Below are positions 1 to 11,132 of a DNA stretch of 64,000 bases, piece by piece. The stretch spans positions 633,859,217 to 633,923,216 of the forward strand of contig OX422211.1 in the NCBI GenBank assembly GCA_949130495.1, read 5' to 3'. This DNA is from Sambucus nigra. Its lineage: Eukaryota > Streptophyta > Magnoliopsida > Dipsacales > Adoxaceae. Position numbers and translations under genes: made by a program. Each line of letters opens with the position of its first letter. Positions within the stretch are counted from its first letter, which is position 1. The notes under the pieces were generated by a model. It searched no databases, was not told where the DNA came from, and saw only the letters and a program-made list of their open reading frames with translations.

Positions 1-1
1 T

Positions 2-532
2 CAAGCAGGAGATATTCAGGAGCCACCTGCCCCTCGCAGGATTAGGTCTGAAGTTCGACGTTCAGATCAAGGGGCTCGCTTAGAAAGGCCAGCCTCAGAA
101 GAAAGTCAAGGACCAGCAAGGTCTACGCAGATATCTAGATTGATCGATGCATACGAGGCAAGGCTCCACGAGCAGAGGGAGTCTTCTCGCAGATATGAGG
201 CTGAGAATGCTCGCTTGAAAAGAAGACTAGAAAAACTGGAGAAGGAACTACGTCCTGATACCAGGAGACTTCCCTATCGCACTCCTAGCCCTCAGGCGAG
301 CAAATCTCGCAGTCGAGGAAGGAGCCTTAGGCAGAAATATCGAGGGGACGAAGGTGGCAACTCAAACGACGACCTCTGCGAACAACTAAGAAAAGCTCGC
401 CGCTACCAGAGCCCTGCTCGCAGCAACGACAACATACGGAACCTGGTCCGCAGAGAGATGGACCAACATCCAGCTCACCGCGGCACAGGTCGACCAGAGA
501 ACTCGCCAGGAGAGCCCTCAAGACCCAGATGA
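2..532 (+). pseudogene. gag N-terminal region of element A (partial, frame broken)
   Basis: An open frame enters from the left edge and stops at TGA 530-532. It is rich in Arg, Glu and Ser, with a predicted coiled coil around 160-250 (EARLHEQRESSRRYEAENAR...). Tat-lineage Gag proteins commonly have a charged, poorly conserved N-terminal half like this. The conserved Gag core continues in another frame from 529, so a frameshift lies somewhere in about 450-529. The true start is outside the window. Confidence 0.7.
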
Positions 533-1194
533 AATCACCCTTTATGAGGGAAATTGAAGAAGAAGAGGCTCCCAAAAAGTTTGCCATTCCAAGGTTCAAG
601 ATTTACGACAGGAAGACTGATCCCATTGATCATGTCAGGCAGTACCGGCAGGCTATGACCCTCTGGAATCACCGAGATGCACTGATGTGCCGTATATTCC
701 CCTCGAGCCTTCATGACGTGTCCCATAAATGGTTCGAGAAACTCCCTCACCGATCCATCAGGAATTTCAAATCCCTGACCGAGCTCTTTACGGCCCGGTT
801 CATCACCAGCAACTCCCATCCCAAAAGGATGGATGCTCTATTAACAATGAAGAAAACGCCTCAGGAGACACTCCGAGACTACGCGAAGAGGTACTGGGAG
901 TTATTCAACGAGGTCGAGGACTGCGCGAAAGAAGTGGCAGTGGCTTCATTCAAAATTGGGCTACCTAGCTCTTCCCTCCTTTACCAGTCCTTGACAAAGA
1001 AGGAAGCTACGACCATTGATGAACTGATGGCCCGGATTGAGAAATATGCAAAGGTGGAAGATGTCACCCGCCTTAACGTAGGAGAAAACGGTCGAGCCAA
1101 GCTCACTACCAAGGGAAGTGAGAAAGTTGAGAACCAAAAAAAAAGGAGGAAAGAGTGGGGGCAAGAATGGCTCCAAAAATGGAGGGAACCCTGA
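529..1194 (+). pseudogene. gag core domain of element A
   Basis: 221 codons matching the retrotransposon gag core (capsid-like) domain: PRFKIYDRKTDPIDHVRQYR, then a region with KWFEKLPHRSIRNFKSLTEL, a pattern typical of Ty3/gypsy Gag. It would form the particle that packages the RNA. The ATG at 529 overlaps the stop of the preceding frame. The frame is lost at an A run near 1137-1145, after which the rest of Gag continues in the frame opening at 1118. The homopolymer slip looks like damage rather than programmed shifting, because it falls inside gag and not at the gag/pol border. Confidence 0.8.
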
Positions 1195-2212
1195 CGTTAC
1201 AAAATCGTTCCAGGCGGTCAACACCGTCTTCAAAGAACCAATTTACAAAATTCTCGCGAAGATCAAGGATGAGCCTTTCATCAAATGGCCCCGGAAAATG
1301 GGAGGAGACCCCTCGAAAAGAAACAATTCATTAAGATGCACTTTCCACAAAGAGGGAGGGCATAAGACCGAGCACTGCAAGGCTTTTAAGTCCAACCTCG
1401 AGGAGTTGGCCCAATCCGGGCATTTGAATGACTTTGTGGAAAAGAAGGTAGAAAGAGTGACTGCCCACAAAGAGGCGAAACCTGACAACGTATTGGAAGA
1501 TGACGCTGGACACGAATTCGCATTAATCCACGGAGTATCTGATGTTAAGCAAATCCAAGGTAACTCAGCTCGAATGGAGGTAAAGAAACTGACAGCGGTA
1601 ATGCAATCTTTTCAGATTGATCCAGCAAAATCACAGTCAGGGAAACGTCGGCGAGCAGAGGACATCAACTACAACAAGCATATTGTTTTCACAGATGAAG
1701 ATCTTGTGGGAGTAAGGACCCCACATCATGATGCCTTAGTCATTACACTCAGGATAGCCAACTTTTACATCGACAGGCTGCTTGTCGATCATGGAAGATC
1801 ATCCGAAGTAATGTACATTGACCTGTTCCTGAAATTGAAGTTGAACATCGCCGACCTAAAGGGAACCACTATCCCTCTGGTCGGCTTCGCTGGGAAGATG
1901 ACCATGCCTCTGGGCAAAATAGTACTGCCAGTGCGCACTGGAAATATTTCCAAAATGATCGAATTCTTGGTGGTCAACATCGATTCACCGTATCAAGCCA
2001 TCCTCGGCAGGGGATGGCTTCATGCAATGAAGGCAGCCTCCTCGACCTACCACCAGAAACTCAAATATGTCACCGAGCGGGGAGTGATGGAGATACATGG
2101 CAACCAGGCGATGGCAAGAAAGTGCTTCATAGCGGCCATCCGACCAAAGCCAGAGAAAACAGCTGTTCAAACCAGCGAGAAGGTGGAGGAAGGTGCAATT
2201 CCTTCCAAATAG
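1118..2212 (+). pseudogene. gag C-terminus and protease of element A
   Basis: The frame carries a Lys/Gly-rich linker, then a zinc-knuckle-like motif CTFHKEGGHKTEHC (about codons 74-87) of the C-x2-H type seen in Tat Gag. It then has an aspartic protease region ending ILGRGWLHAMKA. The protease active site, normally D-T/S-G, reads LVDHGRSSEV here, so the catalytic triplet is altered and the enzyme is probably dead. Stop TAG 2210-2212 interrupts the frame. The same frame resumes immediately and leads into reverse transcriptase. Confidence 0.8.
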
Positions 2213-2455
2213 CAATTAAAATATGGAAGGCCTGGAGTGGAAGAGACCAGGCTCCTCCCCTCCGAGCGCGTCGTCGAGGACCTGGTAGAAGTGTCGACTA
2301 AAGAAGGCGACAATAGCAGAATCTTCCTGATCGGAACCTCACTCACTGACCAAGAGCAAAAGGATTTGTCAACCTTACTCAGAAGCAACATAGACGTTTT
2401 CGCTTGGGAACCCTATGAGATACCAGGAATCGATCCCAATATGGTCTGCCATTAG
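2213..2455 (+). pseudogene. protease-RT linker of element A
   Basis: This stretch lies in frame with the segments on both sides and is closed by TAG 2453-2455. It ends with the conserved leader to Tat reverse transcriptase, NIDVFAWEPYEIPGIDPNMV. Two in-frame stops (2210 and 2453) therefore flank an otherwise well-kept segment. Simple point mutations could account for both, since the surrounding frame is intact. Confidence 0.75.
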
Positions 2456-5032
2456 TTGCACGTCGATCCCACATTCAAGCCGATAGCGCAGAAGGCACGA
2501 CGAACTGCCCCCGAGAAGGCCAGAGCAATAGAAAAAGAAGTAAAAAAACTACTGGATACAGGGTCCATACGGGAAGTGCAATTCCCCAAATGGTTATCCA
2601 ACCCAGTGGTAGTTCCAAAAAGCAACGGGAAGTGGAGAGTTTGCATAGACTTCACTGACCTCAACAAAGCCTGCCCCAAGGATAGCTTCCCTCTTCCGAA
2701 AATAGACCAACTAGTAGACGCCACCGCAGCTCACAAACGAATGAGTTTCCTGGACGCATACTCAGGCTATCACCAGATTCCCCTGTATGCCCCAAATCAG
2801 GACAAAACGGCGTTTATCATGATGGTTGGTTTATACTGTTACAAGGTCATGCCTTTTGGGCTAAAAAATGCAGGGGCAACCTATCAGCGACTAGTTACTA
2901 AAATGTTCAAGAATCAAATGGGAGACACAATGGAGGTCTACATCGATGACATGCTCGTCAAGAGCAAGGAGAAGGAAAATCACCTCTCGGACCTATCAAG
3001 TACCTTCGAAATCCTCAGGATGTACCGAATGAAACTCAACGCGAGCAAGTGTTCCTTCGGTGTCCAGTCAGGAAAGTTTCTTGGGTATTTGGTCAGCAAG
3101 AGAGGCATAGAGGCTAATCCAGACCAGATTGATGCAATCAAAAGAGTGCAACCTCCTTGCACAATCCGAGATGTACAGAAGCTCACTGGAATGCTCGCTG
3201 CTCTAAATCGTTTCATTTCTAAATCCTCCGAGAGATGCAAGCCCTTCTTCCAACTCTTAAAAGGCAGTAAAACTGTAGAATGGACCCCAGGTTGCTCACG
3301 AGCATTAGACGAGCTCAAGTCCTACCTAAGCTCCCCACCACTGCTTGTCATACCACGACAAATGGACTCTTTGTACCTCTACCTCTCTATATCCAGCCAT
3401 ACTGTCAGCTCAGTGCTAATGTGTGAAGTTACAGGGATTCAACATCCAGTCTATTATGGGAGAAAAACCTTATTAGATGCCGAGCAGCGCTACCTACCAT
3501 TGGAAAAGCTCGCATTCGCCCTAGTAATGGCCTCGAGGAAACTGAAGCATTACTTCGAAGCTCATACGATCATCGTCCTTACATCACACCCCCTCAAGGC
3601 TGTCCTAAGGAAGGAGGATTTGTCGGGTAGACTGTCTAAATGGTCAGTCGATCTCGGCCGATTTGACATCCAATTTCAACCAAGGACAGCTATCAAGGGT
3701 CAAATCCTTGCTGATTTCATAGCTGAATTCACAGGCGAAGAACCTTTCGACCAGCCAAAGCCAACAGAACAAAACAACCAGGCTGCAGGGGAAAGCTGGA
3801 AACTATTCGTTGATGGAGCCTCCAACTCAAAGAGGGAAGGAGTAGGAATTGTTCTCATCACTCCAGAAAATATAGTCCTCGAGCAAGGAATCAGTCTGGG
3901 ATTTGCAGCCTCCAACAACGAAGCAGAATACGAAGCCTTAATAGCAGGTCTCCAAAAGGCGCAAACTCTGGGAGCAAAGCATTTACAGGTATTCGGAGAT
4001 TTGCAACTAGTTTCCAATCAGATAAGTGGAGACTATAACGCGAAGGATGAGAGAATGGCAGCCTACATCTCCTTGGTAAAAAACTTAATGACGAACTTTG
4101 AAGAGATCAACATCCAACAGTTTCCCAGGGGGCAAAATAGCCACGCTGACGCCTTAGCAGCCCTGAGCTCGACAGTTGATTCTAGCCTTAAAAGGATCAT
4201 CCCTATCGATTTCCTCAGTTGCCCAAGCATTTACCCCAACTGCGAGCTGACAAAGGCAAAACCAATACTCCAATTAGAGTCATCCCCCAGTTGGATGGAT
4301 CCCTTGAGAGACTATTTAAAGAATGGAATGCTCCCAGAGGATAAGAGGACTGCCCACCGGATAAGAGTCAAAGCTGCTCGCTTTCACTTATCCATGGGAG
4401 CTGAATTATATAAAAGATCTTTCTCCGGCCCCTACCTTAGATGCGTCCACCCAGGCGATGTCAAGGCAGTGCTTCACGAGCTTCACGAAGGAATCTGCGG
4501 GAGTCACGTCGGAGGAAGGTCTCTAGCCTTCCGAGCAATGAAGGAAGGTTATTGGTGGCCATATATGCAAAAGGACTCCGCAGTATATGTCTGCAAATGC
4601 CTAAAATACCAACTTCACGCTCCCATGGTCAACCAGCCCGCCAGCGAGTTAAAATCCCTGACCAGTCCCTGGCCCTTCGCCCAGTGGGGAATGGACATCG
4701 TAGGACCACTGCCCACCGCTGCCGACAATCGCAAATACCTGTTGGTTGTAACTGATTACTTTACCAAGTGGATCGAGGCAGAACCACTGGCGAACATCCG
4801 AGATGCTGACATGATGAGGTTCATATGGAGAAATATAATCACTCGATTCGGGTTCCCCAGAACCATTATCACTGACAATGGAACACAGTTCGAGAGTGGC
4901 CCTTTTCAGGACTTCTGCGATAAACACGGGATCAGGCACCACTTCAGCTCGGTGGCCTACCCTCAAAGTAATGGACAAGATGAGGCTTTCAACAAGACAG
5001 TGATCGCTGGATTGAAGAAGCGGTTAGAGTGA
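2456..5032 (+). pseudogene. pol: pol of element A: RT, RNase H, second (plant-type) RNase H, integrase
   Basis: 858 codons. Reverse transcriptase has RVCIDFTDLNKACPKDSFPLPK and an intact YIDD box at about residues 162-165. The first RNase H spans about 300-430. A second, host-like RNase H begins FVDGASNSKREGVG near 451 and ends QNSHADALAALSS near 575; this duplicate marks the Tat lineage. Integrase follows with a zinc region (about 660-705) and a DDE core: D in WGMDIVGP (about 746), D in ITDNGTQF (about 807), E in NGQDEAFNK (about 844). TGA at 5030-5032 cuts off the integrase C-terminus, which continues in frame. The only other stop in this frame is the TAG at 2453. Copying of element RNA and integration of the cDNA are the family functions. 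Confidence 0.92.
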
Positions 5033-5530
5033 GCAAAAGGCGCATGGACAACCGAGCTATCGCATATCCTATGGGCGTACAGAACGACTCCTAGGCGAGC
5101 CACGGGAGAAACGCCATTCTCACTAGCATATGGTATGGAGGCGATCATCCCACTAGAAGCAGGGTTGCCTACAATGAGATCTGACCTTTTCGAGCAGGGT
5201 CAGAACGATCAGGCTTTGCTCGCTGAACTCGACTTGGCCGACGAGCGCAGGGAACTTGCCCTAGTAAAACTAGCGAGCTATCAGCAACAGCTCGCGAAGC
5301 ACTACAGCAAAAGGGTCAATCCGAGGAAATTCGAAGTTGGGGACTATGTTCTAAGAAAGGTCCTGATCAACACATTGAAGCCATCAGACGGTAAACTGGG
5401 CCCGAACTGGGAAGGACCTTATAAGATAATTAGAGATGACCTACAAGGTGCCTATCATTTGAAAACGATGGAGGACAGAGAGATACCACGAGCATGGAAT
5501 GCAGATAATCTCAAGAAATTCTATTTTTAG
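5033..5530 (+). pseudogene. integrase C-terminal domain of element A
   Basis: Continues in frame after the TGA at 5030. It begins with the conserved integrase tail (HILWAYRTTPRRATGETPFS), then has the DNA-binding beta-barrel region VGDYVLRKV...LGPNWEGPYK and closes AWNADNLKKFYF before TAG at 5528-5530. There is no chromodomain after it, as expected for Tat and unlike elements D and E in this window. Confidence 0.85.
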
Positions 5531-6136
5531 GAGTTCTATTGTTAGATCTTTTATTGTACTCATTATGGGAAAGGACAATTTATTTCTCAATTCACCAATG
5601 AAAACCTCTCAGTTGATAACTCTCTAAAAAGTAACAATTATATCTTATTGCACATCCCTTTCAAATCACAGGCATAATGGTTGACATAGCAGGGGAACAC
5701 CCCTCCTTAGGTCATCGTCATGAAGCACGACAGACCTCTTAGCATTGCCCATGGCAATATATGAAGCCCTACAGAGTATTCTTAGGCATCAAACCTACTT
5801 TGGTTAAACAAAATTCTGACCGGATAAAGACATCCAATACCAAGTGTGTCCTCACCAATTGCCCTACTTAGGCCTAAGGGAGTGTGACGACACGACCTAA
5901 AAGGTAAAGGGAGGGCACACTGGTATTCTTATACTAGACTGGGCGGACACTCACATGACAAAATAAAAAGGATTGTGAAGCTGCAAAAATATAAAAGGAT
6001 TGGATGAACACGTTTAGTCGGCAAAATTGCCCAAAACTTGAACTTCTCATTAATCTTTTATATTTACAAACAATGATAGTACATGTTTAGTCGGCGAAGC
6101 TCGCCCAAAGAATTTACAATAATTAAAAACAAAATA
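5531..6136. other. non-coding spacer of element A between pol and the antisense gene
   Basis: About 600 bases without a convincing reading frame. Seen on the minus strand, the right end looks like a 3' untranslated region of the antisense unit: T-rich, with TTTGTAAATATAAAAGATT near 6050. A similar T-rich tail occurs after the stop at 6907. On the plus strand it is the 3' untranslated part of the gag-pol message. Confidence 0.5.
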
Positions 6137-6793
6137 TCAAGAAGGTGGAAGCCTCCGAGCAAGATAATCAGCAACTTTAGCTCTCCTTCCATCATCAGGA
6201 GCAGGGGCGAGCTCCTCCACGACCTCATTTGCGTCCAAATCCAATAATCGCCGGGGAATAGCATCAATGGGTATCCATCGATCATCCCGCCTGAATGGAT
6301 TGGGCATTAGAGTAGAGGAGGACATCTCGTGTCGATACCACAGCGTCGAGTTCCTTGGGACCTGCAGCTCTTTGAGAGCACTCAACCACCCCCTGATGAA
6401 GGATAACTCTTCAAACTCTGATAGTCTCGTCGGAGCTTCCAGCCAGCCTTGATCGTAGCCATCAGACCACACTTATCGAGGACCGTTCTTGAACAAATGC
6501 CGTAGATGGGTGACGTCCCTCTGGAGCCCAGCAGCAGTCACATAAGCTCGCCGAACATCGCCGCGCAGCTCCTCCATTTCCCTCTCGCGCACTGAAGCAC
6601 CGATCTCTCCCATTTCCTGGAGCCTGTCCTTCAACTTGGCCACTAGCTCGGACTGATCCTTATATTTCTGGTTCCTTGACTTAGTAAACCTGCAAAGCCT
6701 AGAAAAGGCCTGGCGAACTGCAGGGCTTGCATTAGGACCAAGAGTCCGACCTAGTTGGGAGGTAACAGGAATATAGTCATCCACATCAACCAA
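6137..6793 (-). pseudogene. antisense unit of element A, downstream part (coiled-coil protein)
   Basis: Two segments in one frame, 6793-6473 and 6472-6137, separated by an in-frame TAA at 6473-6475. The first is charged and helical (KSRNQKYKDQSELVAKLKDR), a likely coiled coil. The second is a Trp/Arg/Glu-rich tail ending before TAA. On the minus strand the frame is preceded by a pyrimidine-rich stretch and CTTGTAG at 6794-6800, a good splice acceptor. So this may be a fourth exon of the gene upstream, via a weak donor at 6918 (GAG/GTTGCT; phase fits), or a separate unit. Function unknown. Confidence 0.55.
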
Positions 6794-6906
6794 CTACAAG
6801 TAAAAGAAAGAGAAAAGAAAGAGATCATCATAAACAAAAATGAAGTCTTTTCATTGATAATGAACGAGGTTACATCAGATAAAAAAAAAATTACAAAGAA
6901 GCCCTA

Positions 6907-9056
6907 TCAATTAGCAACCTCGGGTGGCCCAGAGGTGGATGGACCCTTGTCCTTATCAGCATCAGCAGGGGCATTACCCTCTGCAGGGGTGTCCACTGCC
7001 CTCTCGACCAAAGGAGCATCAGTAGAAGTCGCCTGAGAAACAGGATTGGTGCCTTCAGCAGTTGGGGCTGGGTCCTCATCTACGACTGGCTTTGGCCCTG
7101 GATCGTGCTCGTCAAAGAGGGGGGATGCAACGTCCACCCCAGCAGCCACGAGAGCCTTATTCCACCCTTTCTTGAAGTTCAGACGGCTGATATAGCCTAT
7201 CTGAACCTCAGCATCCTCATACGCAGCAGCCCAGCCAGAGTTGTACGAATCTTCCTTAAGAGTGGTTGCCTGGGCTTTCTCCGCCTCCAGTTGCTCGGCC
7301 AGAACCCAATTCTTCTCTGCAAGGTCTAGCTTGCTCGAGCATACCGGGTCATACGCCTTCCTCAACTCACCAAGCTCCCTGACAGCATCATCTCTCTCGC
7401 GAGCAGAATTAACACGAGCCAAGGCAGACGAAGCTCGAGCTGCATCAGCAGCCTTCAGATCGGCCTCCAGCTGAGAACCCCTAGCTACCAGAGAAGATTT
7501 TTACTGCTCCAGCTCACCATTCCTTCTCACCAGCTCGTCGCGAGAGCGATAGAGCACAGGGAAGTCGGTCACAAACTGCAAAGAACAAGGAAAGGATCAG
7601 GAAGAAGAAATCATCAAAACTAGTTAAAAGAAATTGAGAATTAGAAGAGAAACTTTACCAAGGCGAGCCTCTGGCTAGTCTGCAGAGCCAACTGCTCGGA
7701 CCCCAACGCCCTCTCGCGATCTGCAGGAAGAACTGCTCTCTCGAGCAGCGCAGGGGCAAGCTGAGGAGAGGCGGCCACCGAAGCCCCCTCAGGCAAGGCA
7801 GACACTGGGACCAGGGCTTGACTAGTTTTGGTCCTTAATTCCACCTTCCTCCTCTCCTCCTCTTTTTCCCTCTCCTTCCTCTTTCTCTCCTCCACTTTCT
7901 TCCTCTCCTCCTCCTTTCTCCTCTCTCTTTCTCTCGCCTGCTCCTCCTCTCTCTTCTTCTTCTCTTGCTCCTGAGAAGAAGGCCGAGAACCAGTAGCTAT
8001 GGCGGAAGAGGCAGTCTTCAGTTTCTTGGACCTCTGTGCAAGGAGCACGTCATCATCATCATCATCATCATCTCTGATCAAATTCTTCCTGGGAGGTATC
8101 TCTTCACCAAAACTGCTGGTAGTGCTTGACGAGTCTTGAGCCTCGAAATCCCATTCAGAAGAACTGCTACTATCAGCACTCCCTGCACCCAAATTACTCA
8201 CAATGACTGCAGGCTCACTCTCCGAGCTGCTCTCTTCTTCGTCCAACTGGATGGGCTCGGCCAAAATCTCTTTGGAAGAGTCAAAGTCTGGAACACTATC
8301 CACAGGTCGGGCTATGAAGCTAGAGCCTGTGTTCTTGTATTCAAGCAGAAAAGCAGTAGACCTAGGATGCTCGTCGTCACCCAGAGGCTCCCTAATATTC
8401 CAAGCTTTCACCAGTTCCGAGATACGAACCTCGCTGAGAGCAGGCTCCAAATTCTTTGTCCTCGCTGTGAAAGAAAAAGCAAAGAGAGGTTAGAAAAATC
8501 ACAAGTCAGCGAAGGTTGAAACGATAATATGACATCTACCTATATATTCTTCTCCATAAAAGGGAACAGTGAACCTCTCAGACCTCGACCCTTCAAATTG
8601 GGGGGAGAGTTGTCAATTCATAACAAGAAAATCTTCTTGCCAGTAGTCCTTATGGGAATCAGGTAAATTTACTACCAATACCCTATCAGGGCTCCTAGCC
8701 TTAAGGTACAGGACACCTGAACTCGTTCGAGAAAAGGAGTAACAAAAGCAGACCTCGGCAAGCCCTAACCTTGTGCCGTACAACTGATTTATCCTATGCA
8801 CACCGTTCACTATTTTCCATACGTTGGGCGAACATTGTGCAGGCACAATACTAAAATAGCTAAAAAAATGCAGGAACAGATCATTAGGGGGAAAGGTAAG
8901 TCCCCCCTGGGAGATCAACAAAACAAGAATCCAATGCGCATCCTCTATATCCCTAATGTTCCTAGGAGGCGAGGCACAACACTCAATCTCTACCCACTCA
9001 GGAATGTTGTAGAATTTTCTAAACTCAGTGACTGACCTATTTCCAATCTTCGCCAT
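6907..9056 (-). pseudogene. antisense spliced gene of element A (Tat extra ORF, gypsy-type transposon domain)
   Basis: Three exons read right to left: 9056-8540, 8464-7659 and 7575-6907. Both introns have canonical ends: GTAGATG...TTTCTTTCACAG (8539-8465) and GTAAAGTT...TTCTTTGCAG (7658-7576). Phases fit (1 and 0), giving 663 codons plus stop. Exon 1 resembles the domain known as putative gypsy-type transposon (IPEWVEIECC..., SQGGLTFPPNDLFLHFFSYF). Exon 2 has acidic and Ser-rich stretches, then a long Glu/Lys/Arg run. Exon 3 has coiled coil, then a Pro/Ala-rich tail. In-frame stops at 8613-8615 (TGA) and 7501-7503 (TAA) disable this copy. Extra antisense ORFs are known from Tat elements such as Grande; their role is not established. 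Confidence 0.75.
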
Positions 9057-9390
9057 TGGAAAAATACAAGAAAAACTATAAACTAAAGAGAAAATGAAAA
9101 AAGCACGAGAGACTTACAAGACAGAAGATCAGGTCAAATGGCGAAGAAGCAACGAAAGTAGAGATCGAAAACAGAAGGTACAAAGCGTAAGAGTTCTCAG
9201 AAGATAGAAGATTGCTGGAAAAGATGAAGCGACGAAGAGAAATGTGACTTATTCCAACAAGCCTTCAAGTCTAATCATAGCGCACGGATAGCGAAGCGGG
9301 TGCCGCCAAAGCAACGTCACAGTTTTCAAAGAAATCAACCATAATAGCTGATCATTTAAATTCATTAGACCCATAGAAATGGCCCAACAA
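9057..9390 (-). promoter_or_regulatory. presumed leader and promoter of the antisense gene
   Basis: Upstream of the ATG at 9056 on the minus strand lies a pyrimidine-rich leader (CTTCGTCGCTTCATCTTTTC and similar), typical of plant 5' untranslated regions. It includes a possible donor CTTGTAAGTCTC near 9115 that could start a leader intron. No clear TATA box could be fixed. The region lies between the antisense start and the polypurine tract, so the antisense gene may use its own promoter or one in the 3' LTR firing backwards. Confidence 0.4.
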
Positions 9391-9403
9391 ATTTAGAGGC
9401 AAT
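9391..9403 (+). promoter_or_regulatory. polypurine tract of element A
   Basis: ATTTAGAGGCAAT lies directly before the LTR start TGTGGGTACC, the position where plus-strand DNA synthesis is primed. It is not a perfect purine run, but the position fits. Confidence 0.6.
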
Positions 9404-9832
9404 TGTGGGTACCCTGAATTTAGCATTATAGGCCTGTACGAGTAGCCTCGCCTTAGGGGCCCAAAGCCCAGGCCCATCACCTTTTGTATTGATCCGATTA
9501 CTCCACGATCCCATGAAGAGAAGTTGTGGGGGAGCGCGATCCCATGTAAGAAAGTTACAGGCGAGATGGCTAATAAGGAGGAGCCCATCACCCCCACTAA
9601 CCAACATATACATGTATAAATTAAACCCTAAGTCCGGGGCAAAGGACAAGTGGTATTCTCTGTACTTATTCTTCAGAATATAGAGAAATAAAACTGACTG
9701 CACCATCGTGGACGTAGGCACATCTTTGCTGAACCACGTATACCTGTTGTTGTGTGATTGGCATTTTATTTATCTTTTCTTGGTTATTACCTCTTTCATA
9801 TTTATTTGTGTTGCATAATAATTGTCACCACA
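9404..9832 (+). repeat. 3' LTR of element A
   Basis: 429 bases from TGTGGGTACCC to ATTGTCACCACA, with TG...CA ends. A TATA-like TGTATAAATT occurs at about 9613-9622. The GTGGACGTAGGC and GAACCACGTA strings near 9709-9740 resemble the U5 of Tat-type LTRs. Element B sequence starts immediately after (ATAGCATTTT), as shown by the matching intact site near 23352. Confidence 0.8.
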
Positions 9833-10942
9833 ATAGCATTTTAGAGATAACATCCGGTGAGTTACTACTCGGGAGGATGGATATACAAATGATGTGTGTG
9901 TGTGTGTGTATGTGTGTGAATGTTATAGTATAATTGTACGTATATAATAGAGTAGATAATTATATACGGGTAAAATACATGAAGCGAAATTGTATTAATT
10001 ATGTTCATTTTTAATAGCGTAGATATTAATATACGGTTAAAATACAGGAACTACAATTGTATTAAGTCTATACGTATATAATATAGTAGATAATTATATA
10101 CGCGTGGATTACATGAAGTAAAATGGTATTACTTATATATAACTAGTGAGACTGTAATATTATTGCATTTAAATGATTAATCAAGTTAATGCGAGAAATA
10201 ACTTATGAAGTAGTAGTACAACTTACTTGGGTTAGAGTAGTGTGTCATGAGGTTTCAAAACAAGGCTAGTTAGATGGGGGTAGTATAACTAGGAGGGTTA
10301 GGAAGAAAGCGTTAGGTGTGCAATTTAGATGAGGGGTAAGTAGTACCTCAAGGGAGTGCGACCCTAGCTTAAATATGAAGAGCATTCATGCATTTTAATT
10401 ATTGAATTTTAATTCACTTGCACAATATTTTCAAAAGGATTTGGGCTCTGACCCGTACTTGCAAAATATTTTCAAAAGATTTTAGGTGTCCAACCACAGG
10501 GATGCCAAACTTGACGATATGTTCCACGGATGCGGAGCTGCAGAACGTGTGGATGCTTGCAGGATTTGGACTTAGTCGCTTTGTTTACTTCATTCTTAGA
10601 GTAAGATGTAGTTCAGTTAGACTTTGTATTCAGATTAATATTCTGTTGGATTATTATTTTGATTTTGGGATTTGTAACCGATGGTTTATTAGGCAAGTCT
10701 ATTAGTGATTAATTCAATATCGATTTATAATCAGTAATTATGTGAATGGTCTAATTTATATTTTTCGCATGTTGTGATTATAATTAAAAAGATAAAAAGT
10801 TGACACCGACTTTTTGAATACTAGGTGGTTAGTAAGCTTTAAAACGTTTTCGACGGTGATGCTAAGAATGAACTAAATGAGAAGCCTCATTTAATTTAAT
10901 AAAGGACTGATCATCCGGTATTTAATTACACGGGGTATAACA
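9833..10942 (+). repeat. 5' LTR of element B, right part
   Basis: Matches 23352-23863 and 60510-60551 in the 3' LTR. It ends CGGGGTATAACA just before the primer-binding site. The left part of this LTR is beyond element A, outside the window. It includes a short GT repeat at about 9893-9918. Confidence 0.8.
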
Positions 10943-10944
10943 GA

Positions 10945-10962
10945 TGGTATTAGAGCATCAGG
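10945..10962 (+). promoter_or_regulatory. primer-binding site of element B (initiator Met tRNA)
   Basis: TGGTATTAGAGCATCAGG starts two bases after the LTR end. It matches the usual TGGTATCAGAGC site for initiator methionine tRNA with one change (C to T). Confidence 0.8.
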
Positions 10963-11132
10963 TTATAGTGTACTTAGGATCTATTCGGATTTTCTACGTT
11001 TCAGCATATCGTTCTTTAATATAGAGCGTTATGACAGGATTGTTGTATTCCTTTACGTACATGAATTTATGTTCTTATACTGATGATTTTGTATTTGATA
11101 GTGAACTCATACATATTTCAATCTCATTTTAG

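Larger units (their letters stand above)
1..9832 (+). mobile_element. Element A: Tat-lineage Ty3/gypsy retrotransposon, 3' part
   Basis: Order on the + strand: gag, protease, reverse transcriptase, RNase H, a second plant-type RNase H, integrase, a non-coding spacer, an antisense gene, polypurine tract, 3' LTR. The second RNase H and the antisense gene are family hallmarks of the Tat group (Tat/Retand/Grande type). The 5' LTR and the start of gag lie left of the window. The 3' LTR ends TGTCACCACA and is followed directly by LTR sequence of element B, so A inserted into B. Pol has only a few in-frame stops, so A looks like one of the younger layers. The TSD cannot be checked because the other end is outside the window. 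Confidence 0.9.

Noticed and set aside
1137..1145. Programmed frameshift signal in gag of A
   Set aside because: The A run lies within gag, not at the gag/pol border, and the whole pol is otherwise in the same frame as the Gag C-terminus; a slip mutation is simpler.
4441..4755. Second frame over integrase
   Set aside because: Shadow of the well-supported pol frame.
6755..7036. Plus-strand frames over 6755-8519 (several of 60-127 codons)
   Set aside because: Shadows of the antisense gene; they show no domain and no splice logic.
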